The notes beneath the pieces are model-generated. The model was not told where the DNA came from, did not search any database, and saw only the letters and a list, made by a program, of their open reading frames with translations. From NCBI RefSeq assembly GCF_009659535.1, contig NZ_VJZZ01000006.1:186001-250000 (forward strand): DNA of 64,000 nucleotides, read 5' to 3'. This document shows, in pieces, positions 55,065 through 64,000 of this stretch. Numbering within the stretch: the first letter of the stretch is position 1; each line of letters starts with the position of its first letter. The stretch is from Aggregicoccus sp. 17bor-14 (GTDB lineage Bacteria > Myxococcota > Myxococcia > Myxococcales > Myxococcaceae). The position numbers and the translations under genes were made by a program.

Positions 55065-55336
55065 GCGCTCGCTCCCCGGGGGCAGGGAGATGCCGCCCCC
55101 TTCCCGCTCACCGTAGCCATGGGAGAGGCCTCGGCAAGCGGCGCTCCCCCGCGCACCCGGACGGCGATGCTCGGCTGGGGTGCACGCGAGCCGTCCCGTC
55201 GAGGTCACCGCGCCGCAGCGCATGGACCCGCCGGACCTGCCCGGGTGATGGCCCCGCGGGCAGGAGGCCGCGCGGTGGCTTCGTGGGGCTGACGCGGTGG
55301 GAGCGCCTGGGGCCCCGGCGCGAGGTGGTTGAAGCG

Positions 55337-55951
55337 ATGCCCGTGGATGTGATCGGCTGCCGGCCCCCGCCGCTCGGCGCCTCGCCTTCCCGAGCGGCGC
55401 AGCGCTACGAGGGTCGCGTGTTCACGTTCGCAGTCGACAGGTACGTCTTCGAGCTGCCTCCCCTGGGCGGAGCGGTCGCTCGGGCCGACCGACCTGCCGT
55501 GCTCCGCGACGTCGGGGGCACGGATGAGCCCGACCCCGCCTGCCTGCACTTCGCGGTGCGCCGCGCGGAGGACGGCCGGCCCCTGCTCGAGGTGCGTCAG
55601 GACTACAGCCCCGGCCCCGACTCGGGCTTTCGGCCAGGGCTGACGTTCGTCGAGGAGACGGGCGTGCTCTTCGTCGGCGCCGGCACCTGGGCAGCCGCCT
55701 ACGCGCTGGAGCCCGCCGCCAAGCTCTGGGAGGAGCACGTCCCGATGGGGTTCTGGGCGTGGAGCCGCCACGGCGAGGTCGTCCTCATGGCCGCGGAGCT
55801 GAGCCTCGGCGCCTGGGACCTGGCCGGGCGAAAGCTCTGGGAGCGGTTCGTCGAGCCGCCCTGGTCCTTCCGGGTGGTGGCCGGGGCCGTTCACCTGGAG
55901 GTCGTGGGAAGCGAGACGCACTTCGACCTGCGGGCCGGCCCGGTACGCTGA
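55337..55951 (+). CDS. Hypothetical protein, 204 aa
   Basis: No family is recognised. The protein is beta-rich with repeated Trp/Glu-rich segments (LFVGAGTWAAAYALEPAAKLWEEHVPMGFWAW, LSLGAWDLAGRKLWERFVEPPWSF), which hints at a small beta-propeller-like or WD/Kelch-like arrangement, though too short for a full propeller. Two starts are possible: GTG at 55283 or ATG at 55337. No signal peptide is seen. Neighbours do not indicate a role. Sequence in this stretch is slightly less GC3-extreme than around it. Confidence 0.55.
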   Translation: MPVDVIGCRPPPLGASPSRAAQRYEGRVFTFAVDRYVFELPPLGGAVARADRPAVLRDVGGTDEPDPACLHFAVRRAEDGRPLLEVRQDYSPGPDSGFRPGLTFVEETGVLFVGAGTWAAAYALEPAAKLWEEHVPMGFWAWSRHGEVVLMAAELSLGAWDLAGRKLWERFVEPPWSFRVVAGAVHLEVVGSETHFDLRAGPVR

Positions 55952-56075
55952 GACAGAGGCCTCGCCAGCGAAGCTCCGACGCCGCCCGGCCTTCAGTTGC
56001 GATTCGTCGCGCCGCGCGGTCGCGCGCCTTCGTGGCACCGCGCTCTGTCAGGCCCCCCTGTCAGGCTGCAGCTGC

Positions 56076-56101
56076 CCGTGGACGAAACGTTTCGTCCACG
56101 G
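56076..56101. promoter_or_regulatory. 26-bp perfect palindrome before the TetR-like frame
   Basis: A perfect dyad (centre between 56088 and 56089, core GAAACGTTTC, flanked by GGAC/GTCC and CCGT/ACGG) lies 32 bp before the ATG of the TetR-like gene. Its length and position are what one expects for a TetR-family operator. No other copy was found on reading the window. Confidence 0.7.
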
Positions 56102-56133
56102 CGGGTCTGGGTCGGAGAGGGGAGGGGGGCACG

Positions 56134-57657
56134 ATGGATCTCGGGCGCTTTCACGATCAGCGGGCAATCGGGGCAGCGGCGCTCCTGGCGCGAGAGGGAC
56201 TCGCGGGCACATCGGCCCTGCGGCTCGCCGAGGGCATGCGCGAGTCGGTCGGCGGCCTCTACCGGACCGAAGGCTCGAAGCTGGGCGTGGCGCGGCGGGT
56301 CGTGTCGGTCATGGACGACGTCCTGGCGGACAAGGTCGACCGGGAGGCGCTGCTGGGCGACGCCCGCACCTACCGGGAGCGCCTCCGCCGGATTTGGTAC
56401 GCGCTGCTCTACACCGCGCTCGAGGCGGACACGCTCTTCGCGTACGCGCAGCTGCAGTGGCGTCACCCCGGCGGGAGCGAGGGCTCCATCGACGACAGCT
56501 TTCGCGGTGAGGAGCGGCTCGAGGCGTTTCTCCAGGCGGGCATGGACGCGGGGGTATTGCGGCCAGGGCCCGTGGGTGTGGCGCGCGCGCTGATCTGGGG
56601 GCTGCTCGTCCAGCTGACGAAGGACCAGTACCGCCGGCCCCACGACAGGTCGCGTACGCCGGAGCTCGCGTTCGACACGCTGTGGCTCGCGCTCGCCTCG
56701 AAGCCTGGCGCCGAGCAGCCGCCGTGGACGGGAGACTCCTCGGAGGAGGCGCAGGAGACCGGCCCCGAGCGCAGCCCCTCGGCGGACGCGCAGGCGCGGG
56801 ACGAGGGGGCCCGCGCGCTCCCACAGGGAACGGGGCCGGACCCCGCCTCAGCCTGCGCGCAGGCGCGGCAGGAGGCCGCCCACGCGCTCGAGCCGGGGCG
56901 CGCGCCCGAGGGCGACGAGGCGCTCGTGCGCGATGACCAGCAGCAGGGCGTAGAACCCGCAGGACACCAGCACGTGCCAGACGGCGTGCAGCTGGGGGTT
57001 GAAGAGCCCGTGCGCGGGCAGGGTGACGCTCAGGAACGTGCAGGCGCGCACGTCCGTGAACCAGAGCAGGATGGCGAGCGCGTAGGCGCCCATTCCGAGC
57101 CGGAAGAGCCTGCGCACGGCGGGAGCGCTCGCGCGGCGCTGCAGCGCCCACACGCTCGCGAGGCAGTAGAGCTCGAGCGAGCCGAAGCTCAGCTGGAACA
57201 CCCAGAACTGCAGCGGGCCGCGGGTGCGCGCGTTCAGGAAGGTGACGAGCACCGCGTACGCGATGAGCAGCGCGGGGAACCCTGCGCCGAAGCGCCGCCG
57301 CGGCCCGCGCTCCACCAGGACGTAGACCATCAGGATGACGAGGTAGAGCATCGGCAGCTCGTCCAGCATCTGCAGCTCGAAGCGCAGGCTCGCGTGGAAG
57401 GCGGCACTTCCCAGCCCCACCAGCGCGAGCAGCGCGAAGGCGGCGAGGAAGCGGCGCTCGAGCACGCGGCGGTGCAGCGCGAGCCCCACCACCCCCACGG
57501 CCACCATCGCGAGGCTGGAGAGCGTGTTGAACAGCTCGGCCACGAGGGGGCTGAGCGCGTAGTTGCGCTCGCACCAGTCCACGCTGGAGGTGACGGCGCC
57601 CCAGTGGCCCGGGAGGTCTCCGGTGAGGGCGAAGGGGTAGACCATGGCTCCCCGTAG
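56134..57657 (+). CDS. TetR-like regulator with over-long open frame
   Basis: The first about 200 residues (to near 56740) look like a TetR regulator: the HTH reads IGAAALLAREGLAGTSALRLAEGMRESVGGLYRTEGSKLGVARRV, followed by helices with YALLYTALEADTLFAYAQLQWR and GVARALIWGLLVQLTKDQYRR, and a linker rich in Glu/Ser/Pro. No stop codon occurs until 57655, so the frame runs antisense through the ceramidase-like gene, where its translation is unlike a protein. The real C-terminus is therefore uncertain: a frameshift, a lost stop, or a genuinely long overlapping gene. The start ATG follows GGAGGGGGG. Confidence 0.5.
   Translation: MDLGRFHDQRAIGAAALLAREGLAGTSALRLAEGMRESVGGLYRTEGSKLGVARRVVSVMDDVLADKVDREALLGDARTYRERLRRIWYALLYTALEADTLFAYAQLQWRHPGGSEGSIDDSFRGEERLEAFLQAGMDAGVLRPGPVGVARALIWGLLVQLTKDQYRRPHDRSRTPELAFDTLWLALASKPGAEQPPWTGDSSEEAQETGPERSPSADAQARDEGARALPQGTGPDPASACAQARQEAAHALEPGRAPEGDEALVRDDQQQGVEPAGHQHVPDGVQLGVEEPVRGQGDAQERAGAHVREPEQDGERVGAHSEPEEPAHGGSARAALQRPHAREAVELERAEAQLEHPELQRAAGARVQEGDEHRVRDEQRGEPCAEAPPRPALHQDVDHQDDEVEHRQLVQHLQLEAQARVEGGTSQPHQREQREGGEEAALEHAAVQREPHHPHGHHREAGERVEQLGHEGAERVVALAPVHAGGDGAPVAREVSGEGEGVDHGSP
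56848..57645 (-). CDS. Alkaline ceramidase-like membrane hydrolase
   Basis: This 265-residue protein resembles the alkaline ceramidase/CREST superfamily (PF05875), which hydrolyse ceramide to sphingosine and fatty acid. Landmarks: VDWCERNYALSPLVAELFNTLSS, a first metal/His site in GSAAFHASLRFELQMLDELPML, and the pair of His in LHAVWHVLVSCGFY. About seven helices are predicted. Length fits. The motif order is intact, so it is probably active as an amide hydrolase at the membrane. Its start is ATG at 57643-57645. It is divergent from the polysaccharide export gene, 251 bp apart. Confidence 0.85.
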   Translation of the reverse strand: MVYPFALTGDLPGHWGAVTSSVDWCERNYALSPLVAELFNTLSSLAMVAVGVVGLALHRRVLERRFLAAFALLALVGLGSAAFHASLRFELQMLDELPMLYLVILMVYVLVERGPRRRFGAGFPALLIAYAVLVTFLNARTRGPLQFWVFQLSFGSLELYCLASVWALQRRASAPAVRRLFRLGMGAYALAILLWFTDVRACTFLSVTLPAHGLFNPQLHAVWHVLVSCGFYALLLVIAHERLVALGRAPRLERVGGLLPRLRAG

Positions 57658-57896
57658 CAGGCGGGCGCGCGCTGCACCCGCGCTGCGGGAGCGCGGCGAT
57701 GCCTCGTGCCCGGGGACGTCTTGCAACTGGGCTTCAAATGCACAGGCGCCGGCACCGCGGCTGGGGGGCGTACGGCCAGGGGAGCGCTGCCGCGGCGCCA
57801 CGCCAGAGGCCGTTCCTAAGACTTCAGGCACATACGCGCTCCGGCCGCGCGGTGCCACATCACACGCGACGCCCTCTGCACGCGTGAGGTTTCTGG

Positions 57897-59060
57897 ATGA
57901 GAGGCATCCTGCTCCTGGCTGGCTCGCTCTGTCTGAGTGCATGCGCGTGGGGGCCCGGCATGTACATGGACGAGGAGGGATACCGCGAGAAGCACGCGGT
58001 CAAGGACCAGCCCAAGGAGGAGCAGATCCAGGTCGTGCCCATCGACGCGAAGCTGCTCGCCCGCCAGTTCGAGCAGATGCAGAAGGAGCGCGTGAAGCCC
58101 AAGCGCGACCCGCTCGCCCAGCGCGCCGTGGACTACGACTACCGGGTGATGCCGCACGACGTGCTCAGCGTCACGGTGTGGGACCACCCGGAGCTCACCA
58201 TCCCCGCCGGCGAGTTCCGCTCGCCCGAGGCCACCGGCTACGCGGTGGCGAGTGACGGGACCATGTTCTTCCCCCACGTGGGCGAGGTGGAGGTGGCGGG
58301 CAAGACGCTGCAGGAGGTGCGGCGCCTGCTCACCCAGCGCCTCACCTACGTCATCGAGCGACCGCAGCTGGACGTGCGGGTGGCGGGCTTCCGCGGCCAG
58401 AAGGTGCAGGTCACGGGGGAGGTGGTGGCGCCGGCCACCATCCCCATCACCGACGTTCCCCTGCGGGTGCAGGACGCGCTGAGCCAGGCGAAGGGGACCA
58501 CCCAGGAGGCGGACCTGCGCAACGTGACGCTCACGCGCGGCGGGCAGGTGTTCCTGCTGGACATGCAGTCGCTCTACGAGGACGGCGACATCAGCCAGAA
58601 CTGGCTGCTGCAGGACGGGGACGTGCTGCACGTGCCGGACCGCAGCCGCAACAAGGTGTTCGTGCTCGGCGAGGTGAGGGCCCCGCGCAGCCGGGTGATG
58701 GTGAAGGGGCGCATGACGCTGGCCGAGGCGATCGGCGACAGCGAGGGCTTCGACCCGGTGACCTCCAACCCGGCGAAGGTCTACGTCATCCGCGGCAGCT
58801 GGGAGAGGCCCACCGTCTTCAAGCTGGACGCGGGCTCGCCGGACGCGCTGCTGCTCGCCACGCACTTCGAGCTCAAGCCCCGCGACGTGGTGTTCGTCTC
58901 GCCCCACAACCTCACGCGCTGGAACCGCATCATCAGCCAGATCCAGCCCACGGTGCAGCTGCTCTACCAGTCCGTGGACCTGGTCAACCGCGTGGACGAC
59001 ATCCGCTTCAACAACACCGTCCCGCTGGGCACCACCACCCCGCCGCAGAGCCCGCCATGA
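57897..59060 (+). CDS. wza: Wza-type polysaccharide export lipoprotein
   Basis: This 387-residue outer-membrane lipoprotein (lipobox LCLSAC, Cys16) has a polysaccharide export domain (YDYRVMPHDVLSVTVWDHPEL, about residues 80-165) followed by two SLBB beta-grasp units (RGQKVQVTGEVVAPATIPITD and VFVLGEVRAPRSRVMVKGRMTLAEA). Wza-type octamers form the channel for exopolysaccharide through the outer membrane. It is the first gene of the locus and overlaps the following autokinase gene (ATGA). Myxobacterial EPS, MASC and BPS loci have this gene order; which one this is cannot be told here. Confidence 0.88.
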   Translation: MRGILLLAGSLCLSACAWGPGMYMDEEGYREKHAVKDQPKEEQIQVVPIDAKLLARQFEQMQKERVKPKRDPLAQRAVDYDYRVMPHDVLSVTVWDHPELTIPAGEFRSPEATGYAVASDGTMFFPHVGEVEVAGKTLQEVRRLLTQRLTYVIERPQLDVRVAGFRGQKVQVTGEVVAPATIPITDVPLRVQDALSQAKGTTQEADLRNVTLTRGGQVFLLDMQSLYEDGDISQNWLLQDGDVLHVPDRSRNKVFVLGEVRAPRSRVMVKGRMTLAEAIGDSEGFDPVTSNPAKVYVIRGSWERPTVFKLDAGSPDALLLATHFELKPRDVVFVSPHNLTRWNRIISQIQPTVQLLYQSVDLVNRVDDIRFNNTVPLGTTTPPQSPP

Positions 59061-61324
59061 GAAACCTCAGCTCTCCCCGCGCGCCGCTGCCGCTCAGCGC
59101 GCTCAAGGCCCCGGTGCGCGCCGAGCGGGAGGTGCCGGGCATCCAGCGCGACCTGCAGCGCTGCCTCAACCTGGTGCTCGACTACCGCTGGTCCATCCTG
59201 GCGATCACCCTGCTCGCCGCGGCGCTCGGCACCCTCTACGCGCTCGTGGCGACGCCCATCTACCGCGCCAACGTGATGCTCCAGGTGGAGCCGGACAACC
59301 AGGGCCTGCGCGGGCTCGAGGAGCTGCTCGAGGAGCGCAACCCGCAGGTGGACACGGAGCTGAAGATCATCAGCTCGCGCTCGCTGCTCTCCAAGGTGGT
59401 GAGCGAGCAGCACCTGGACGTGCAGGTGCGGCCCCGCTACTTCCCCCTCGTGGGCGCCGCGCTCGCGCGCCGCGTCCCGCAGGGCACGCCCGCGGCGCCG
59501 CCCGTGGGCGCGCTCGGCCACTTCGCGTGGGGCGGCGAGCGGCTCCGGGTGGCGAAGCTGGAGGTGCCCGAGGCGCTGCTGGACGAGCCCCTCACGCTCG
59601 TCGCGCGCGAGGGCGGGGTGTACCAGCTGCTGGGCCCGGACGGGGACCTGCTGGTCGCGGGGCGCGTGGGCGCGGAGGCGGTGGCGCCGAACCGGCTGCG
59701 GGTGCAGGTGGCGGAGCTCACCGCGCGGCCCGGCACCCGCTTCCGGGTGGTGAAGCGCCCGCTGCTCTCCGTGGTGGAGGACCTGCAGGCCGCGCTGCGG
59801 CTGAGCGAGCAGGGCACGAAGACCGGCATCGTGAGCATGTCCCTGCAGGGCAGCGACCCCGCGCAGCTCTCGCGCACGCTCGACGTGCTCTCCGCGCGCT
59901 ACGTGGAGCAGAACGTGGAGCGGCACTCGGAGGAGGCGGCCAAGACGCTCTCCTTCCTCGAGTCGCAGCTGCCGCTGGTGCGCCGCGAGCTGGGCAACGC
60001 CGAGCGCAGCCTCAACGCGCACCGCACCCAGCAGGGCAGCGTGGACCTCGGGATGGAGGCGAAGGCGGTGCTGGACAAGAGCGTGGAGCTGGAGCGCAGC
60101 CTCTCGCAGGCCTCGCTCGAGCGCTCCGAGCTGCGCCAGCGCTTCACGGTGAACCACCCCCAGGTCATCGCCGCCGGGCGCAAGCTGGCGCAGCTGGAGG
60201 CCGAGCGCGACGAGGTCAACACCGAGCTGCGGCGCCTGCCGGCCGCGGAGATGCAGACCGCGCAGCTCACGCGCGACGTGAAGGTGGCCAACGAGGTCTA
60301 CCTCATGCTCAGCAACAAGGCGGAGGAGTACCGGGTCCTCAAGTCGAGCACCGTGGGCAACGTGCGCATCCTGGACCCGGCCTCCGTGTCGCGCCGGCCG
60401 GTGGAGCCGCGGCGCGGGTCGGTGATGCTGCTCAGCCTGCTGCTCGGCCTCGCCTGCGGCCTGGGCGCGGCCGTGGTGCGCCGCCTGCTCAACGACGGGG
60501 TCTCGGACCCGGCGGCGATCGAGTCCGAGCTGGGCGTGCCCGTCTACGCCACCGTGCCGATGAGCGGCGCCCAGTCCCACCACACGCGCCAGGGCACGGG
60601 CCTCACCGCCGCGCTCGCGCCGGTGCCGCTGCTCGCGCGCACCCGCCCGCGCGACCTGGCGGTGGAGAGCCTGCGCTCCCTGCGCACCAGCCTGCAGTTC
60701 GCGCTGGCGGACGCGCCGAACAACGTGCTGGCCATCACCGGGCCCAGCCCCGGGGTGGGCAAGAGCTTCGTCTCGGTCAACCTCGCGGCGGTGCTCGCCG
60801 ACCTGGGCAAGCGCATCCTGCTGGTGGACGGGGACCTGCGCGCCGGCTGGCTGCACCGCTACTTCGGCACGGAGCGCACCCGGGGGCTGAGCGAGGTCAT
60901 CAGCGGCACGGTGGAGCTCGCCAGCGCGGTGCGGCTCGCGCCGGAGCACGGCCTGCACTTCCTGCCCACCGGCATTCTGCCGCCCAACCCCTCCGAGCTG
61001 CTGATGAGCGACCGCTTCGCCGCGCTCGTGCAGCGCTTCGGGGACGAGTACGACCTGGTGGTCATCGACACGCCGCCCGTGCTCGCGGTGTCCGACGGGG
61101 TCATCGTGGGGCGGCACGCCGGGGTGAACCTGGTGGTGCTGCGCGCCGGGCGCCACCCGATGCGCGAGATCGCCCTCACGCTCAACCGGCTCGAGCACGC
61201 GGGCGTGCTCGTGCAGGGCATCGTCTTCAACGCGGTGCCGCGCTCCACGCTGCGCCAGGCGATGAGCGGGGTGTACCAGTACGCCTACCCGCCCGCGCCC
61301 CACCCGGCAGGGGGGCCGGGGTGA
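59057..61324 (+). CDS. wzc: Wzc-type polysaccharide co-polymerase / tyrosine autokinase
   Basis: This 755-residue inner-membrane protein begins with a Wzz domain (first helix about residues 45-65), a long periplasmic coiled-coil region (residues about 270-430), a second helix near 450-475, and a cytoplasmic BY-kinase. Kinase motifs: Walker A GPSPGVGKS (Lys569), Walker A' LLVDGDLRAG, Walker B LVVIDTPPV. The C-terminal tail has three clustered tyrosines (GVYQYAYPP), fewer than the usual cluster. Phosphorylation state sets chain length and export. Together with Wza it forms the export machine. Confidence 0.9.
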   Translation: MRNLSSPRAPLPLSALKAPVRAEREVPGIQRDLQRCLNLVLDYRWSILAITLLAAALGTLYALVATPIYRANVMLQVEPDNQGLRGLEELLEERNPQVDTELKIISSRSLLSKVVSEQHLDVQVRPRYFPLVGAALARRVPQGTPAAPPVGALGHFAWGGERLRVAKLEVPEALLDEPLTLVAREGGVYQLLGPDGDLLVAGRVGAEAVAPNRLRVQVAELTARPGTRFRVVKRPLLSVVEDLQAALRLSEQGTKTGIVSMSLQGSDPAQLSRTLDVLSARYVEQNVERHSEEAAKTLSFLESQLPLVRRELGNAERSLNAHRTQQGSVDLGMEAKAVLDKSVELERSLSQASLERSELRQRFTVNHPQVIAAGRKLAQLEAERDEVNTELRRLPAAEMQTAQLTRDVKVANEVYLMLSNKAEEYRVLKSSTVGNVRILDPASVSRRPVEPRRGSVMLLSLLLGLACGLGAAVVRRLLNDGVSDPAAIESELGVPVYATVPMSGAQSHHTRQGTGLTAALAPVPLLARTRPRDLAVESLRSLRTSLQFALADAPNNVLAITGPSPGVGKSFVSVNLAAVLADLGKRILLVDGDLRAGWLHRYFGTERTRGLSEVISGTVELASAVRLAPEHGLHFLPTGILPPNPSELLMSDRFAALVQRFGDEYDLVVIDTPPVLAVSDGVIVGRHAGVNLVVLRAGRHPMREIALTLNRLEHAGVLVQGIVFNAVPRSTLRQAMSGVYQYAYPPAPHPAGGPG

Positions 61325-62416
61325 GCTGCCAGATGCAGGACCCGCGGCCAGGCCCGCTGCGCGTGCTGCACGTGCTCAACGTGATGGACCGCGCGGGGGC
61401 GGAGACCTGGCTGATGCACATGGCGCGCGGCCTGGACCCCGCGCGCGTGCGCATGGACTTCCTCGTGCACGCGGGGCGGCCGGGCGCCTACGACGCCGAG
61501 CTGCAGCGCCTGGGCTGCCGCGTGCTCTCCTCTCCGCTCACGCGCGCGGGGCTGCCGCGCTACGTGCTGCGGCTGTGGCGGCTGCTGCGGCGCGAGCGCT
61601 ACGACGTGGTGCACAGCCACGTGCACCTCTTCAGCGGGGTGACGCTGCTCGTGGCGCGGGCGGCCGGCGTGCCGGTGCGGCTCGCGCACAGCCACACGGA
61701 TGCGAGCGCCGTCGAGGAGGGGGCCTCGCCGCTGCGCCGCGCCTACCGGTCGCTGATGCGCGCGCTGGTGCGCCGCGAGGCCACGGGGGGACTCGCCTGC
61801 TCGGCCCCGGCGGGCAGGGACCTCTTCGGCGCGGGCTGGGGGAGGGACCCCCGCTGGCGCACGCTCTACTGCGGCATCGGGCTGGGCGCCTTCGAGGGGG
61901 CCTGCGACGCGCGCGCCCTGCGCGCCTCGCTGGGCCTCGCTCCGGACGAGCTGGTGCTGGGGCACGTGGGCCGCTTCATCCCGCTCAAGAACCACGCCTT
62001 CGTGGTGGAGGTGGCGCGCGAGCTGGCGCGCCTCCACCCGCGGGTGCGCCTGCTGCTGGTGGGGGAGGGGCCGCTGCAGGCCGAGGTGCAGCGGCAGGTG
62101 GAGGCGAGCGGGCTCGGGCCGCGCACGCTCTTCCTGCGCGCGCGCCCGGACGTCCCGGCGCTGATGCGCGGCGCGATGGACGTGCTCCTGCTCCCCTCGG
62201 AGCGCGAGGGGCTGCCGCTGGTGGGGCTGGAGGCGCAGGCCGCAGGGCTGCCCCTGCTGGTGTCGGACGCGGTGACGCCGGAGGTCGCGGTGGTGCCGGG
62301 CCTCGTGCGCTTCCTGCCGCTCGCGAGGCCGGCGGCGGACTGGGCCGCCGAGGCGCTCGCGCTCGCGCAGCGCCCGCGGCCGGCGGACGCGCTCGCGCGG
62401 CTGCGGCAGAGCCCGT

Positions 62417-63601
<1,185 letters not shown>

Positions 63602-63768
63602 CTGCCGCAGAGGGTGGGCCGCGCGGGGGCCCGCCCACAGCTGTCCTTTGGGGAGGGCCGGCAGGGGACCGGGCCCGACTGCTCTCCCTTGCCGGGCGGA
63701 CGTGCGCGGGCGCGTGGGACCTGCGGCGGATGGGGGCGGGCGGTAGCTCCCCCCATCTTCTGCCCGCC

Positions 63769-64000
63769 ATGGCGCACGACCCCCTGCCCCGCCCCGCCGC
63801 GACGCCCCTCTGGCGGCCGCAGCCCGCGCGCGCCGGGACGCTCTCGCTGCGCGCCGGGGCCCTGTGGGCGCTGGGGGGCAGCGCGGCCTCGGCGGGCGGG
63901 CAGTGGCTCTTCATCGTCCTGCTGGCCAAGCTCACCCGCCCCGAGGAGGTGGGGCACTACGCGCTCGCGCTCGCGCTCACCGCGCCCGCGGTGATGCTGC
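63769..64000 (+). CDS. Polysaccharide flippase (Wzx/MOP-like), N-terminal part only
   Basis: The frame starts MAHDPLPRP at 63769 and runs off the right edge. About 77 residues are visible: a basic Pro/Arg-rich lead, then SLRAGALWALGGSAASAGGQWLFIVLLAKLTRPEEVGHYALALALTAP. The first helix with GQWLFIVLLAKL and the EEVGHYALALAL turn is typical of lipopolysaccharide/exopolysaccharide flippases of the MOP superfamily. It would move the lipid-linked repeat unit across the inner membrane, supplying the missing step between glycosyltransferase and export. Confidence 0.78.
   Translation, partial: MAHDPLPRPAATPLWRPQPARAGTLSLRAGALWALGGSAASAGGQWLFIVLLAKLTRPEEVGHYALALALTAPAVML

Noticed and set aside
57715-57740. 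Possible sigma-54 promoter before the Wza gene
   Set aside because: The TTGC element has no GG ten bases upstream; the spacing to the nearest GG is off by one and the TGGCAC half is poor.

Overview
The window is very GC-rich chromosomal DNA, dominated by codons ending in G or C, so almost every real gene casts long open shadow frames. Three things point to a myxobacterium of the Myxococcaceae type: two tandem members of a Myxococcus-restricted paralogous family (TIGR02265/DUF2378), a high density of histidine kinases with HEINNPL-type H-boxes, and orphan MacB/FtsX-like permeases. The genus cannot be fixed from the sequence alone. I see no rRNA, tRNA, CRISPR array, insertion sequence or prophage. 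No gap without a gene exceeds about 300 bp.

Layout. 1-7.1 kb: the end of an EttA-type ABC-F factor, a hybrid kinase, a lone ATP-grasp ligase, the TIGR02265 pair, an esterase and an M24 aminopeptidase. 7.2-15.3 kb: two ~800-residue orphan permeases on the minus strand flank a GH18 lipoprotein, a calcineurin-like phosphoesterase lipoprotein and a VOC protein. Between the second permease and the VOC gene is a run of hairpins ending in a T-tract, which looks like a small RNA on the plus strand. 15.5-22.8 kb: a glutathione-dependent formaldehyde oxidation operon (adhC-fghA), small regulators, a flavin reductase-like protein, a LysE exporter and an unknown membrane/TPR pair. 22.9-31.3 kb: a RegB/RegA-like redox two-component pair, an outer-membrane beta-barrel candidate, a phospholipase D lipoprotein, DUF393 and DUF2252 proteins, and an osmoprotectant ABC transporter whose binding protein and permease are fused. 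31.4-44.2 kb: a fatty acid desaturase, an MCP-like protein, a hexapeptide acyltransferase, a YceI protein, an NlpC/P60-like protein, an M50 protease, heme A synthase, two sensor kinases and a large unknown lipoprotein. 44.2-54.6 kb: an overlapping TetR-SDR-aldehyde dehydrogenase operon with three evenly spaced operator-like palindromes, a sensor kinase, a full-length pyruvate carboxylase and a TetR-sterol desaturase pair. 54.6-57.6 kb: a zinc-ribbon thioredoxin, an unknown protein, a TetR-like frame behind a 26-bp perfect palindrome, and an alkaline ceramidase-like gene. 57.9-64 kb: the start of an exopolysaccharide locus (Wza, Wzc-type autokinase, GT4 glycosyltransferase, DegT aminotransferase, flippase) that runs off the right edge.

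Themes. Sensing is heavily represented (five kinases, one MCP-like protein). Lipid and aldehyde chemistry recurs: desaturase, sterol desaturase family, ceramidase, ALDH/SDR, PLD. Small TetR-type regulators sit next to palindromic operator candidates. The most testable new observations are the 22-bp-phased triple operator at 47.8 kb, the multi-hairpin RNA candidate at 12.44-12.56 kb, and the 26-bp palindrome at 56.08 kb with its odd TetR-like frame.
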